DNA of 64,000 nucleotides from DASQZK01 sp963764345 (GTDB taxonomy: Bacteria; Bacteroidota; Bacteroidia; Bacteroidales; GCA-2748055): assembly GCA_963764345.1 (NCBI GenBank), contig CAVXSF010000009.1, positions 558,001 through 622,000 of the forward strand, given 5' to 3'. Positions 45,336 through 55,283 of the stretch are shown one piece after another. A model generated the notes under the pieces. The model saw nothing but the letters and a program-made list of their open reading frames with translations. It did not search any database and was not told the origin of the DNA. The translations under genes and the position numbers were made by a program. Each line of letters starts with the position of its first letter. Position 1 is the stretch's first letter.

Positions 45336-46553
45336 TTAATGAACAATCTCGACCTCTCTCATGTGACGGATAGAAGAGACATCAGAGATGACCAGGCGGT
45401 CCCCTTCCTCCACCCCGGAAAGGATTTCAATATAGTCCATCCCAACGAGCCCGGTATGAATTTCCCTCCTGATGGCCTTGTCTCCGTTCACGACAAATAC
45501 AACCTGGACATGATTATCATTGAATGCAGGCCCCCTTTTGATCCTGAGCACACTGTCGGCCTCGTCTTTTACAACCATCAGGTCGACCTTCATATTGGGC
45601 AGAAGTTTGGGATGACTGTTTTGTTTCAGATGGACATCAAAGTTAATCCTGTTATTCTCTACCACCGGCCTGACAATGCCGATCTGACCAGGCAGCCTCT
45701 CCCCGTCTACAATGGCAAAGACCTGCCTGCCAGTTTTTACCACATCGGCATTGCTATCGTCAATGGAACCGGTAATCTTAAAGGATGAAAGGTCTGACAT
45801 CCTGACGATGATCTTTCCCGGATCCACCTTTTCTCCTTCTTTTTCATATATATTTAGTATGATGCCTGATGAGGGTGCGCGTACAATCATCTTCTGCAGG
45901 ACCTTTTGCATGTCTTCGAGGTCTTTTTCCTGGATCTGGATCTCCAGTTGCATCCCCTCTTCTTCAGCATCGAGCTGTTTAAGCCGGATTGAGTTTTTCT
46001 GCTGTATCATTTCCAGTTCTTTCTGGGCAAAAACCAGTTCCTGCTTCGTCTCGTCAAACTTTGCGGGCGATATCCCCCCCACATCCAGAAGCTGCTTCTG
46101 ATCGTCCAACTCCGTTTTGATGGATGCGATCTTCAGTTTTTTCATTTCCACGTTGTAATCGAGATCCAGCCGTGTACTCCTGGCATTGAGCCGATTTTTG
46201 TGAAGGTTATTGCGTTTAACCTCGAGCTGGTCTTCTATTTTTTCTATCTGATCCTTAACCGGTTGCTGATCAATGGTAAGGATCACTTCACCTTTTTTAA
46301 CGTGACTGCCCGGGCTGTTAAGGATACGTTCGATCACACTGGATGCCGGACTGTGAAGGAGTACTTCGTTTTCCGACTCAACGACCCCTTCGGCGGGTAC
46401 CGTTTTTATGACCTGGCCGCGTTCGACAACTGCGGTTTCAAAGCCCCCGCGGATAAGCTTTGCCGGTAAAATAAATCTGAGAAGATAAATAATAGCAAAA
46501 ATCAGGATGACACATGCCACCCCTACAATTATTACATTTGTCCTCTTTTTCAT
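45336..46553 (-). CDS. HlyD-family efflux adaptor (membrane fusion protein)
   Basis: 405 residues with one N-terminal membrane helix (VIIVGVACVILIFAIIYLLR). A biotinyl/lipoyl-like half-motif follows (LNSPGSHVKKGEVILTIDQQ), then a long coiled-coil hairpin at about residues 95-215, the second lipoyl half (VRAPSSGIILNIYEKEGEKV) and a beta-barrel part (VDGERLPGQIGIVRPVVENN). It bridges an inner-membrane transporter and the TolC protein encoded downstream. Confidence 0.92.
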   Translation of the reverse strand: MKKRTNVIIVGVACVILIFAIIYLLRFILPAKLIRGGFETAVVERGQVIKTVPAEGVVESENEVLLHSPASSVIERILNSPGSHVKKGEVILTIDQQPVKDQIEKIEDQLEVKRNNLHKNRLNARSTRLDLDYNVEMKKLKIASIKTELDDQKQLLDVGGISPAKFDETKQELVFAQKELEMIQQKNSIRLKQLDAEEEGMQLEIQIQEKDLEDMQKVLQKMIVRAPSSGIILNIYEKEGEKVDPGKIIVRMSDLSSFKITGSIDDSNADVVKTGRQVFAIVDGERLPGQIGIVRPVVENNRINFDVHLKQNSHPKLLPNMKVDLMVVKDEADSVLRIKRGPAFNDNHVQVVFVVNGDKAIRREIHTGLVGMDYIEILSGVEEGDRLVISDVSSIRHMREVEIVH

Positions 46554-46639
46554 TACAGGTTAATTAGGTTCTTTTTCAGCTGGTAATTGGTACATTTCAC
46601 TTTCCCGGTAATAGATCCCGATGCAATACTATTGTAACG

Positions 46640-46708
46640 GGTAAAAAGTGAAAAAGTGCTAAACTGTCTGAAATTATTCCATGCAATACCTAACTTTTTC
46701 ACTTTACC
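46640..46708. repeat. Inverted repeat in the leader of the HlyD-TolC operon
   Basis: GGTAAAAAGTGAAAAAGT (46640-46657) pairs with ACTTTTTCACTTTACC (46693-46708), except for two extra A. A direct repeat ATGCAATAC(T/C) at 46621 and 46681 flanks the left arm. It lies between the promoter (46774-46781, minus) and the ATG at 46553. Confidence 0.6.
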
Positions 46709-46773
46709 TGAGTTGGGCCTGAAGATGATACCGGGAATTGATAAGACGGGTAAAAATTTCCCGTTCCAGTCGA

Positions 46774-46781
46774 CAAAGGTA
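46774..46781 (-). promoter_or_regulatory. Bacteroidetes -7 promoter element of the HlyD-TolC operon
   Basis: Minus-strand TACCTTTG is an exact TAnnTTTG match. It predicts an untranslated leader of about 215 bases before the adaptor gene. Confidence 0.6.
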
Positions 46782-46811
46782 ATATATCTTGAGGAAAATA
46801 ACATTTTTTGG

Positions 46812-46819
46812 TACTTTTG
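46812..46819 (+). promoter_or_regulatory. Bacteroidetes -7 promoter element before the ArsC-family gene
   Basis: TACTTTTG fits TAnnTTTG exactly, 28 bases before the ATG at 46847, back to back with the efflux promoter. Confidence 0.65.
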
Positions 46820-46846
46820 ATGATGAAAATATTAACCAGGTAAAGG

Positions 46847-47191
46847 ATGCTGAAAATCTATCATAATCCCAGATGCCGCAAGAGCCGTGCAGGTCTGCAG
46901 TATCTTAGGGAGAGAACCACAGGTTTTGAAATTATCGATTATATCAAAGACGGGATCACCGTTGAAGAAATCCGGGAAATCCTGCTTAAAATGAACGTTA
47001 GCCCGAAGGATCTGGTACGGACACAGGAAGAACTTTATAAAAAGGAACTAAAAGGAAAACAGTTCACGAACGAAGAATGGATAAGCATCCTCTGCGAAAA
47101 TCCGAAACTTATCCGGAGGCCTGTCGTAGTAGGTAAACATAAGGCCATCATCGGAGATCCACCGGATGAGCTAGAGAAATTGCTTAACTAA
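46847..47191 (+). CDS. ArsC-family (arsenate reductase/Spx-like) protein
   Basis: 114 residues with a thioredoxin-like fold: MLKIYHNPRCRKSRAGLQYL has the single catalytic Cys of ArsC (NPxCxKS), then FEIIDYIKDG, NPKLIRRPVVVGKHKAIIG (RRP near the active site) and a C-terminal PPDELEKLL. Family members reduce arsenate with glutathione or glutaredoxin, but many chromosomal homologues are of unknown function. No arsB or arsR is nearby. Confidence 0.87.
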   Translation: MLKIYHNPRCRKSRAGLQYLRERTTGFEIIDYIKDGITVEEIREILLKMNVSPKDLVRTQEELYKKELKGKQFTNEEWISILCENPKLIRRPVVVGKHKAIIGDPPDELEKLLN

Positions 47192-47202
47192 ATCTGTAAA
47201 CA

Positions 47203-47688
47203 ATGAAAGTCTCTCTTCAGCACAAATACCTGTCCTTTGTAGTGATCCTGGTTTTCATAGCCATTTCCTGCAAAAAAGATGAAACCGGTTTTCATCAGAT
47301 CTCAGCTATCGAAACTCAGATCCACAACCGTATCAATGATTTCAGAGTATCAAAAGGCCTCGACAAGTTGGTGCTGCAGCCTATCATGTTTGCAGAAGCC
47401 AGGGTCCACAGTGACCGGATGGCTAACGGGGTTATCCCTGTTGGCGGCGAAGGCATCGAAGACCGCTTTACCTCCATTAAAGATAAGATCGGTGGGACTA
47501 CCGAAGGATGGGTGGTGCTTCAAAGCTCTTATGCCAATGCCGATTCCATTGTGAAATACATGACTTCCGATACTGCAACCGCCAATATCATTACGAAGAC
47601 CTACACCCAGTCGGGAGTCGGAGTTTCTTACGATGATGCCGGTGCTGCTTACGTAACACATTTGTTTCTCAATATACCAGATAAATAA
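47203..47688 (+). CDS. CAP-domain lipoprotein
   Basis: 161 residues with a lipoprotein signal (LSFVVILVFIAISC, Cys lipidated, KK next). The CAP/SCP core is seen in ETQIHNRINDFRVSKGLDKL, AEARVHSDRMANG, and the closing strands SGVGVSYDDAGAAYVTHLFL. Bacterial CAP proteins are secreted or surface-bound and of mostly unknown function. It is 11 bases after the ArsC-family gene and 9 bases before fumC, so the three may be one transcript. Confidence 0.82.
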   Translation: MKVSLQHKYLSFVVILVFIAISCKKDETGFHQISAIETQIHNRINDFRVSKGLDKLVLQPIMFAEARVHSDRMANGVIPVGGEGIEDRFTSIKDKIGGTTEGWVVLQSSYANADSIVKYMTSDTATANIITKTYTQSGVGVSYDDAGAAYVTHLFLNIPDK

Positions 47689-47697
47689 AAAGATACC

Positions 47698-49086
47698 ATG
47701 CAATTCAGGATCGAAAAAGACACCATGGGGCAGGTCGAAGTTCCTGCCGACAAATACTGGGGAGCCCAGACACAGCGTTCAAAAGATAATTTCAGAATCG
47801 GTGATGGTAAAATGCCTGTGGAAATCATCAGGGCTTTTGCCTACCTGAAAAAAGCTGCCGCCCTGACAAACCTTGAACTGGGCGTTTTGACTGAGGAGAA
47901 AGCAGGTCTTATCGCAAAGGTTTGTGACGAGATCCTTACCGGAAGCCTCGACGATCAGTTCCCTCTGGTGGTCTGGCAAACCGGCTCCGGAACACAATCG
48001 AACATGAACGTCAACGAAGTGGTGGCCAACAGGGCTCACGTCTTATCCGGACATCAGCTTGGAGAAGGACAGCTGCTGATCCACCCCAATGATGATGTGA
48101 ACAAATCACAGTCGTCGAACGACACATTTCCCACCGCCATGCATATAGCGGCCTGCAAAATGCTGGTGAATACAACGATTCCCGGCGTTGAAAAACTGAG
48201 GGATGCACTGAAAGTAAAATCTGCCCGGTTCATGGATATCGTCAAGATCGGCCGGACACACTGGATGGATGCCACCCCGCTTACCCTTGGTCAGGAATTC
48301 TCCGGATATGTTTCACAACTTGACCATGGCCTTAAAGCACTCCGGAATACGCTCGACCACCTTTCCGAAATCGCCCTGGGCGGTACTGCCGTCGGTACCG
48401 GCATAAACACTCCGAAAGGGTATGCGGTCCTGGTTGCTCAAAAAATCGCAGAACTGACCGCCCTTCCCATCCGTACCGCCGAAAATAAGTTTGAATCCCT
48501 CGCGGCTCACGATGCCATCGTAGAAGCATCCGGCGCACTGAAAACACTGGCTGTAAGTATTATGAAGATCGCTAACGACATCCGCATTCTATCATCGGGA
48601 CCCCGGAGCGGTATCGGTGAGATTATCATCCCTGCCAATGAACCAGGGTCTTCAATCATGCCTGGTAAGGTAAACCCGACGCAGACGGAGGCCATTACCA
48701 TGGTCTGTGCCCAGGTGATGGGCAATGATGTGGCCATCAACATCGGGGGAAGCAACGGACATTTTGAACTGAACGTCTTCAAACCGATGATGATCAGAAA
48801 CTTCCTCGAATCGGCACGCCTTCTGGGAGATGCCTGTGACTCATTTACAGATCACTGCGTGACCGGCATCGAACCGAACCTTCCCAATCTAAAGAAAAAC
48901 CTCGATAATTCACTGATGCTGGTCACAGCACTAAACACGCATATTGGTTACGAAAAGGCAGCCGAAATTGCCAAAAAAGCCTTTAAAGACAACTCGACCC
49001 TAAAAGAAGCGGCGCTGAAACTCGGCTACCTTACCGGAAAGGAATTTGATGAATGGGTCGATCCGAAAAAGATGACCGGGGAATAA
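47698..49086 (+). CDS. fumC: Class II fumarate hydratase
   Basis: 462 residues, full length. It has the N-terminal FRIEKDTMGQVEVPADKYWG, the substrate loop VWQTGSGTQSNMNVNEVVAN, SQSSNDTFPTAMHIAA and the fumarase/aspartase signature GSSIMPGKVNPTQ. It interconverts fumarate and malate in the TCA cycle. Metabolically it connects to the methylmalonyl-CoA mutase genes downstream (succinate-propionate route). Confidence 0.97.
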   Translation: MQFRIEKDTMGQVEVPADKYWGAQTQRSKDNFRIGDGKMPVEIIRAFAYLKKAAALTNLELGVLTEEKAGLIAKVCDEILTGSLDDQFPLVVWQTGSGTQSNMNVNEVVANRAHVLSGHQLGEGQLLIHPNDDVNKSQSSNDTFPTAMHIAACKMLVNTTIPGVEKLRDALKVKSARFMDIVKIGRTHWMDATPLTLGQEFSGYVSQLDHGLKALRNTLDHLSEIALGGTAVGTGINTPKGYAVLVAQKIAELTALPIRTAENKFESLAAHDAIVEASGALKTLAVSIMKIANDIRILSSGPRSGIGEIIIPANEPGSSIMPGKVNPTQTEAITMVCAQVMGNDVAINIGGSNGHFELNVFKPMMIRNFLESARLLGDACDSFTDHCVTGIEPNLPNLKKNLDNSLMLVTALNTHIGYEKAAEIAKKAFKDNSTLKEAALKLGYLTGKEFDEWVDPKKMTGE

Positions 49087-49184
49087 TCGCGGATGCTGCA
49101 CAGAGGCACTGAACGGCTTTGCTGCCTGTTGCGATGAAACAAGTATTTCATCATCAACCCAATAACCAATTCAACAGGAATAAA

Positions 49185-49703
49185 ATGAATTTCCGTGAAC
49201 AGCTTCTTTCCGAATTGTCCAGGAAAAATGTCAATTACGTCATTCATGTCGTGGGTGACAGTGAAGTGCATTTTGACTCCATCATCGAACTTCTTCTGAA
49301 TGAAAAGGACCCTTTGCCCGCACGTGCATCATGGGTTGCAGAAGGTGTTAGTGCCAGGTACCCTGAACTGGCGACGAAACACCTTGAAGCACTTATCCAT
49401 AACCTGCCCTCATTTACCCACACAGGAACAAGAAGGAATGTGTTGAAAATGCTGTGCCGGATCCCAATACCTATAGAACTGCAGGGCATTCTCATCGATC
49501 ATTGCTTTGAATGGATGCTCGGCGACGAAGAGCCTGTCGCAGTGAAAGTGTTTAGTATGCAGATTATAGCCAATCACCTCGGGCTGTACCCTGAACTCCG
49601 GCATGAGCTCAGGGCGGTGATTGAAGATCAGTATGACAGAAGTTCTCCCGGATTCAGGGCTCGCGGAAGAAAAGTCCTGAAAATGATCACTGCTATGGGT
49701 TGA
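49185..49703 (+). CDS. Conserved hypothetical protein with HEAT-like helices
   Basis: The start at 49185 (MNFREQLLSELSRKNVNYVI) is preferred to 49119, whose extra residues look untranslated. About 172 residues, nearly all helical, in a HEAT-like pattern (FDSIIELLLNEKDPLPARAS, KVFSMQIIANHLGLYPELRH, ELRAVIEDQYDRSSPGFRAR). No catalytic motif or signal peptide. Proteins of this type occur in Bacteroidetes without known function; a scaffold role is only a guess. Confidence 0.7.
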   Translation: MNFREQLLSELSRKNVNYVIHVVGDSEVHFDSIIELLLNEKDPLPARASWVAEGVSARYPELATKHLEALIHNLPSFTHTGTRRNVLKMLCRIPIPIELQGILIDHCFEWMLGDEEPVAVKVFSMQIIANHLGLYPELRHELRAVIEDQYDRSSPGFRARGRKVLKMITAMG

Positions 49704-49891
49704 AAAAATTGCCTTCCTGGTCAACTTCGATCGTGATTTTGTCACGGTTCATGTACCTTTTACCACAAAACACACTTCAAAGAACACATCTTTTGATCAA
49801 ATACTTTATTTTTGATCTTCTAAAGCCAGAATAAAAAAAACTGACTTACAGAAGCGTAATCATTTAAGTTGTCAACTAAAATGAAATTGTC

Positions 49892-50942
49892 ATGAAAATC
49901 AAATCCTTTTTACTATTGATCATTCTTGCAACAGGTATTTCAGAAATATCCAGCGGCCAGAATGTTGGAAACTATCTCAGAAGAAAGGCGAATATGGCCG
50001 GGAATCACGCAGCTAACCGTGCCGATCAGAATGTGAACAACAAGATCAATGGTGAAGTGGATAAAAAAGTGGATAGTGCTTTCAACAAACTTTGGGGTGA
50101 TGATAATAAGAATGATAATGAAAAACAGGAACAGCAGGGTGACGCTTCCCAACAGCCATCTTCTCCTTCAGAGGATGTTTCCAATGCCGGGAATCAGGCT
50201 GCTTCCAACGCCATGATGAAAAGGATGGGTATCTCCACCAATGTTAAAGTTAACGATGCCTATAATTATACCGGCAATATTGTCATGGACGTCCAGAACT
50301 GGGATGCAAACGGGGATACAGAAGGCAAGATATTGTATACGACTTATGTGAACAAGGATAATTCAGGATTTGCCATGGATTTCAGTCCAGCCTGAGAAAG
50401 GAAAAACAACGATGATTTTCGATTACAAAGAAGGCCGGATGATCATCATGGGAAATGACGGAAACGACAAAACGGGAATGGTCATGAACTGGCAGGGTAT
50501 GGAGGACAGCACCCAAACTTCGGATTACAGCCAGCCTCCAAAGAATGACCAGATCGAAGACTTCTCCAAATTCAACGAACATCTGAAGAAAACCGGTAAC
50601 AGCAAGAAGATTGCCGGCTACAAATGCGACGAATATATCTATGATGACGAAGAATCCCATGGCACTCTCTGGATGACTGACGAACTTCCCCCGGAACTAT
50701 GGGCCAATATGTTCAGTGCCAATACCTATACGGCAACCTCCATGGGATATTATGGTGGATTCGTCATGCAAATGGACTCCAAACAGAAAGACTCCGAGGA
50801 GCACACCTCCATGCTAGTCACAGAGGTTAACCGAAACCAGCCCAAATCCATCAGCACAAGCGGCTACACTTTTATGAGCATGGGATCCGGGCAGTCGATG
50901 CAGCCAAAAGCAGGACAACAGAATGAAAGTGACGAAAAGTAA
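49892..50942 (+). CDS. DUF4412 family secreted protein, one frameshift
   Basis: Starts with a signal peptide (MKIKSFLLLIILATGISEIS, SGQ). A polar, Asn/Asp/Gln-rich stretch (DDNKNDNEKQEQQGDASQQP) precedes the DUF4412 domain (YNYTGNIVMDVQNWDANGDT, MIFDYKEGRMIIMGND, KKIAGYKCDEYIYDDEESHG, TLWMTDELPPELWANMF). A missing base near 50388 breaks it; joined length is about 349 residues. Exported; function unknown. Confidence 0.8.
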
Positions 50943-51056
50943 TACTGTTATCTTGTAATAACTATCCCATAGTCTCCCTCTTTTCAAATGATAAAAATCA
51001 TTTCCTTCTTCAGGCGAAAATGATTTACTTTACATTGTGAATTGAAACAGACATAT

Positions 51057-52925
51057 ATGGGTAAAAGAGACGAACTTTTCAGCGGTTTTGCTCCTGTCAC
51101 CACACATGAGTGGGAGGAAAAGATCCGTCAGGATCTGAAGGGCCTATCCTTTGACAAGCTACTGTGGGACACCGCGGAAGGATTTGAAGTAAGGCCATTT
51201 TACAGGCAGGAAGACCTTGAGGGTCTGGAATACCTGAAAGCTGTGGAAGGCAATTCACCGTTTATAAATACACGGTCCGCCGGCCAAAAATCCTGGGAGA
51301 TCAGGCAGGACATTGTAGTCAACAACTGCGTCGAGGCAAATGCCGTTGCACTCAATGCCCTGAACAGCGGCGCTACGGCCCTGGGATTCGTCATCCCGGA
51401 TACCTTCGAATTGGACGGGAACGGTATGCGTGATCTGCTGAATGATATATACATCGATTGCATAGATCTGAATTTCATCACCACCTTGCAGGCCGGGCGG
51501 GTTTTCAAGCTCCTGGCAGAAACAGGAACCGAGAGAGGCTTTGACCTGCAGAAGATTACAGGTTCCATCAACGCTGATCCGCTGGGTTATCTGACAACAC
51601 ACGGTGATTACCCCGGGGGTACAGAGAAAGCTTTTGAAGACCTTTCGGCCCTCATCAGGGAAGCAACGGTGAAGATGAAAGGAATGCAGATTACCGGGGT
51701 AAACGGTTTGCATTTCGCGAATGCGGGATCCACCCTGGCGGAAGAGCTGGCCTTCAGCCTGGCTGTTGTATCTGAATATCTCGATAAGCTGAGTGGAAGA
51801 GCTCTGAGTATTGATGACATCTCCCGTTCGTTCAGGCTAAATTTTTCTGCAGGTCCGGTTTATTTTATGGAAATTGCCAAACTCAGGGCTGCCAGGGTAC
51901 TGTATGCACATCTCCTGAAAGCGTGGAATCCCAAAGCAGAATCCTCACTTACCTGCTACATACATTCCGTTACCGCTGAATGGAACCAGACCATAGCCGA
52001 CCCTTCTGTCAATATGCTAAGGGGAACCACCGCATCCATGGCTGCCATCATCGGCGGTGCCGATTCACTGACCGTTATTCCCTTCGATCATCCTTTCAGA
52101 AAATCTTCGGCCATTGCCGAACGGATCGCCCGCAATACCCAGATCGTACTGAAAGAAGAAGCCTCGCTCGTTAAGGTTTCCGACCCCTCATCGGGTTCTT
52201 ACTATATTGAAAACCTAACGGATTCCATCGCCGCCAGTGCATGGAAATTATTCCTTGAAGTGGACGAGGTCGGCGGTTATCTGAAAGCTCTCGAAGAAGG
52301 GATCATCCAGGATAAGATAAAACTTTCCGCGAACCGGCGGGATCTTAATTTTGCCACCCGCCGGCAGATTCTGTTGGGAACCAACCAATATCCGAATGTC
52401 AGCGAAAATTTTCCGCCTGACCTTGATCCTTCAATAGCTTTTCCTGAAAAGGGAAAAAAATCAGGTCACATCCTGGAACCTCTTCAGGAATATCGTGGAG
52501 CGCAGCCATTTGAACAACTCCGGATAAGAACAGCGAAATTGCCGAAGAAGCCGGTTGTTTTTCTGCTGACATTCGGGAACCTCAACTGGAGAAAAGCCAG
52601 GGCAACATTTGCCACCAATTTCTTTGCATGTGCGGGTTACGAGATCGTCGACAACCCGGGATTCGATGATATCGGGCAGGGCGTGGAAGCCGCATTGGCC
52701 AAAAAAGCCTCCCTAATCATTCTTTGCAGTTCCGATGATGAATATACGGAAGCCGCTCCTGCGGCCCTGAACGCGATACATGGCAAGGCCCTCCTGGTGG
52801 TAGCCGGTTATCCCAAAGAAAGCATCGAAGAACTCAGGAGCAAAGGCGTTGAAAATTTCATCCATATCCGGTCGAATCTCATTGAAGAGATTGAGAGGTA
52901 TCACCAATTGCTTGGGATAGATTAA
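51057..52925 (+). CDS. mutA: Methylmalonyl-CoA mutase small (beta) subunit
   Basis: The ATG at 51057 (MGKRDELFSGFAPVTTHEWE) is chosen over a TTG at 51042. About 622 residues. The mutase barrel is seen in NSPFINTRSAGQKSWEIRQD, GLHFANAGSTLAEELAFSLA and FSAGPVYFMEIAKLRAARVL. The C-terminal flavodoxin-like domain lacks the DxHxxG cobalamin motif, as expected for the non-catalytic subunit. With MutB it interconverts methylmalonyl-CoA and succinyl-CoA. mutB begins 26 bases later. Confidence 0.94.
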   Translation: MGKRDELFSGFAPVTTHEWEEKIRQDLKGLSFDKLLWDTAEGFEVRPFYRQEDLEGLEYLKAVEGNSPFINTRSAGQKSWEIRQDIVVNNCVEANAVALNALNSGATALGFVIPDTFELDGNGMRDLLNDIYIDCIDLNFITTLQAGRVFKLLAETGTERGFDLQKITGSINADPLGYLTTHGDYPGGTEKAFEDLSALIREATVKMKGMQITGVNGLHFANAGSTLAEELAFSLAVVSEYLDKLSGRALSIDDISRSFRLNFSAGPVYFMEIAKLRAARVLYAHLLKAWNPKAESSLTCYIHSVTAEWNQTIADPSVNMLRGTTASMAAIIGGADSLTVIPFDHPFRKSSAIAERIARNTQIVLKEEASLVKVSDPSSGSYYIENLTDSIAASAWKLFLEVDEVGGYLKALEEGIIQDKIKLSANRRDLNFATRRQILLGTNQYPNVSENFPPDLDPSIAFPEKGKKSGHILEPLQEYRGAQPFEQLRIRTAKLPKKPVVFLLTFGNLNWRKARATFATNFFACAGYEIVDNPGFDDIGQGVEAALAKKASLIILCSSDDEYTEAAPAALNAIHGKALLVVAGYPKESIEELRSKGVENFIHIRSNLIEEIERYHQLLGID

Positions 52926-52951
52926 CCGGGCACTCATTCAACGAAAAGATC

Positions 52952-55095
52952 ATGAAACCAAATTATCATCATATCAATATCAGAAGCAGCGTGAGCAGGG
53001 AAGAGGCGCCGGCAGCTGTGCCCGGTGGAGAATGGCTTACCCCCGAGCATATCCCGGTTAAACCCGTCTTCACCGCAGAGGATCTGCAAAGACGTGGAGC
53101 ATCTTGGTTATGCGGCCGGGCTGCCGCCATTTCTCAGGGGCCCTTACTCTACCATGTATGTCACCCGGCCCTGGACAATCCGTCAGTATGCCGGTTTTTC
53201 CACTGCTGAAGAATCCAATGCTTTTTACAGGAGGAATCTTGCAGCCGGACAAAAAGGCCTCTCCGTCGCTTTCGACCTCGCAACACACCGGGGTTACGAC
53301 TCCGATCATGAACGGGTTGTAGGGGATGTCGGTAAAGCCGGCGTCGCCATCGATTCCGTCCTGGATATGAAGATCCTCTTCGACCAGATTCCTCTCGACA
53401 GGATGTCGGTATCCATGACGATGAACGGTGCCGTACTTCCGGTGATGGCCTTTTATATCGTCACTGCCCTGGAACAGGGGGCAAAGCTTGAGGATCTGTG
53501 CGGCACGATACAGAACGATATCCTGAAGGAATTCATGGTGAGGAACACCTACATTTATCCTCCGGAGACCTCCATGAAGATCATCGCCGACATTTTCGAG
53601 TATACTTCGAAATACATGCCGCGGTTCAACAGCATCAGTATTTCCGGATACCATATACAGGAAGCAGGGGCTACCGCCGATATTGAGCTGGCTTATACCC
53701 TTGCCGACGGCCTTGAGTACCTCCGTACCGGGATCAATGCCGGTATCGATATCGATGCCTTCGCACCACGGCTTTCGTTTTTCTGGGGCATCGGCATGAA
53801 CCATTTCATGGAAATTGCCAAGATGAGAGCCGCCAGGCTTCTCTGGGCAAAAATAGTGAAGCAGTTCAACCCCAAAGATCCAAAATCCATGGCTCTCCGG
53901 ACACATTCCCAAACTTCGGGCTGGAGCCTTACCGAGCAGGATCCGTTCAACAACGTAACCCGTACCTGTGTAGAAGCCATGGCCGCCGTCCTCGGACATA
54001 CACAGTCGCTGCATACCAACGCCCTGGATGAGGCTATTGCCCTTCCAACCGATTTCTCAGCCCGGATTGCAAGGAACACACAGATATACCTGCAGGAGGA
54101 AACCGAGATTTGCCGTTCGCATCGACCCATGGGCCGGTTCTTATTATATTGAATACCTGACCCATGAATTAGCCCATAAAGCCTGGTCGCTGATCAGGGA
54201 AGTCGAAGATCTTGGCGGTATGTCCAAGGCCATAGAAACCGGCCTGCCCAAAATGCGGATCGAGGAAGCGGCTGCCAGGAAACAGGCCAGGATCGACTCG
54301 GGTAAAGACATCATCGTGGGAGTTAACAAATACCGGCTGGATAAAGAAGATCCCATCGATATCCTGGAAGTGGATAATACTGCTGTAAGAGAAGCCCAGC
54401 TTAAACGACTGGCCCGCCTGAAAGCTGAAAGAAATTCCGTCGCGGTGATGGAAGCGTTGAAGAAGATCACCGAAGCTGTCAGAACAGGAAAGGGAAATCT
54501 TCTCGAACTCTCTGTCGAGGCCGCTTTACAAAGGGCCACACTGGGAGAGATCTCAGATGCCATTGAAAACGTAACCGGGAGATACAAAGCTGTGATAAGA
54601 TCAATATCAGGCGTTTACTCATCAGAAACAGGTGAAGACGCCAACTTCAAAAAAGCCCGTGAACTGGCTGTCGAATTTGCTAAACTCGAAGGCCGGCAGC
54701 CCAGGATCATGATCGCAAAAATGGGTCAGGACGGACACGACCGCGGAGCTAAAGTCGTCTCAACGGGTTATGCCGATATTGGCTTTGATGTGGATATCGG
54801 ACCCTTATTCCAGACGCCGGGTGAAGCAGCAAGACAGGCCGTGGAAAATGACGTTCATGTCCTGGGAGTATCATCCCTGGCCGGAGGGCATAAAACCCTC
54901 GTCCCCCAGGTCGTTGAGGAACTAAAAGCGCTGGGACGTGAAGATATCATGGTCATTGCCGGAGGCGTCATCCCGAAGCAGGATTATGAATACCTCTACA
55001 AGGCCGGCGTAATGGCTATCTTCGGCCCCGGAACGTCAGTGGCCCTGACCGCCGTTAAAATACTTGAGATCCTGATAGGCAGCATCGAAGAATAG
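52952..55095 (+). CDS. mutB: Methylmalonyl-CoA mutase large (alpha) subunit, two frameshifts
   Basis: Starts at 52952 (MKPNYHHINIRSSVSREEAP). After a run of three A (53088-53090, one missing) the frame moves to DVEHLGYAAGLPPFLRGPYS, TMYVTRPWTIRQYAGFSTAE and NAFYRRNLAAGQKGLSVAFD. A second shift near 54115 precedes RIDPWAGSYYIEYLTHELAH. The B12-binding domain has the axial His in MGQDGHDRGAKVVSTGYADI, GVSSLAGGHKTLVPQV and VIAGGVIPKQDYEYL. Restored length is about 714 residues, the usual size. It uses adenosylcobalamin to rearrange methylmalonyl-CoA. No epimerase or meaB-type chaperone gene is adjacent. Confidence 0.94.
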
Positions 55096-55199
55096 TCCGG
55101 GTGAAACTGAAAGACTCCGTCGAAGCCCCGGACTTCTTTGCCGGTGACGGCTTTTCCGCCTTCAGGTAAAAAATTCGGTACGATACCGATAGACCCGTT

Positions 55200-55237
55200 T
55201 GCAGAACGAAACGGAGCAAAAGCCTGCAGAACGAAAC
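55200..55237. repeat. 13-base direct repeats upstream of a promoter
   Basis: TGCAGAACGAAAC occurs exactly at 55200-55212 and 55225-55237, 25 bases apart, ending 19 bases before the -7 element at 55257. Placement suggests regulator sites. Confidence 0.65.
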
Positions 55238-55256
55238 AATTTCAGTCCCGATTTTG

Positions 55257-55264
55257 TACCTTTG
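55257..55264 (+). promoter_or_regulatory. Bacteroidetes -7 promoter element
   Basis: TACCTTTG fits TAnnTTTG exactly, 20 bases before the ATG at 55284. Confidence 0.65.
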
Positions 55265-55283
55265 ATTAGAAAAACTCAGGAGT

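Noticed and set aside
46553..46804. Possible 83-residue protein ahead of the HlyD gene
   Set aside because: It spans the promoter and leader repeats, with no similarity or start context.
53070..54014. Minus-strand open frame of 314 codons
   Set aside because: Fully antisense to conserved mutB sequence; GC-rich codon shadow with no recognisable domain.
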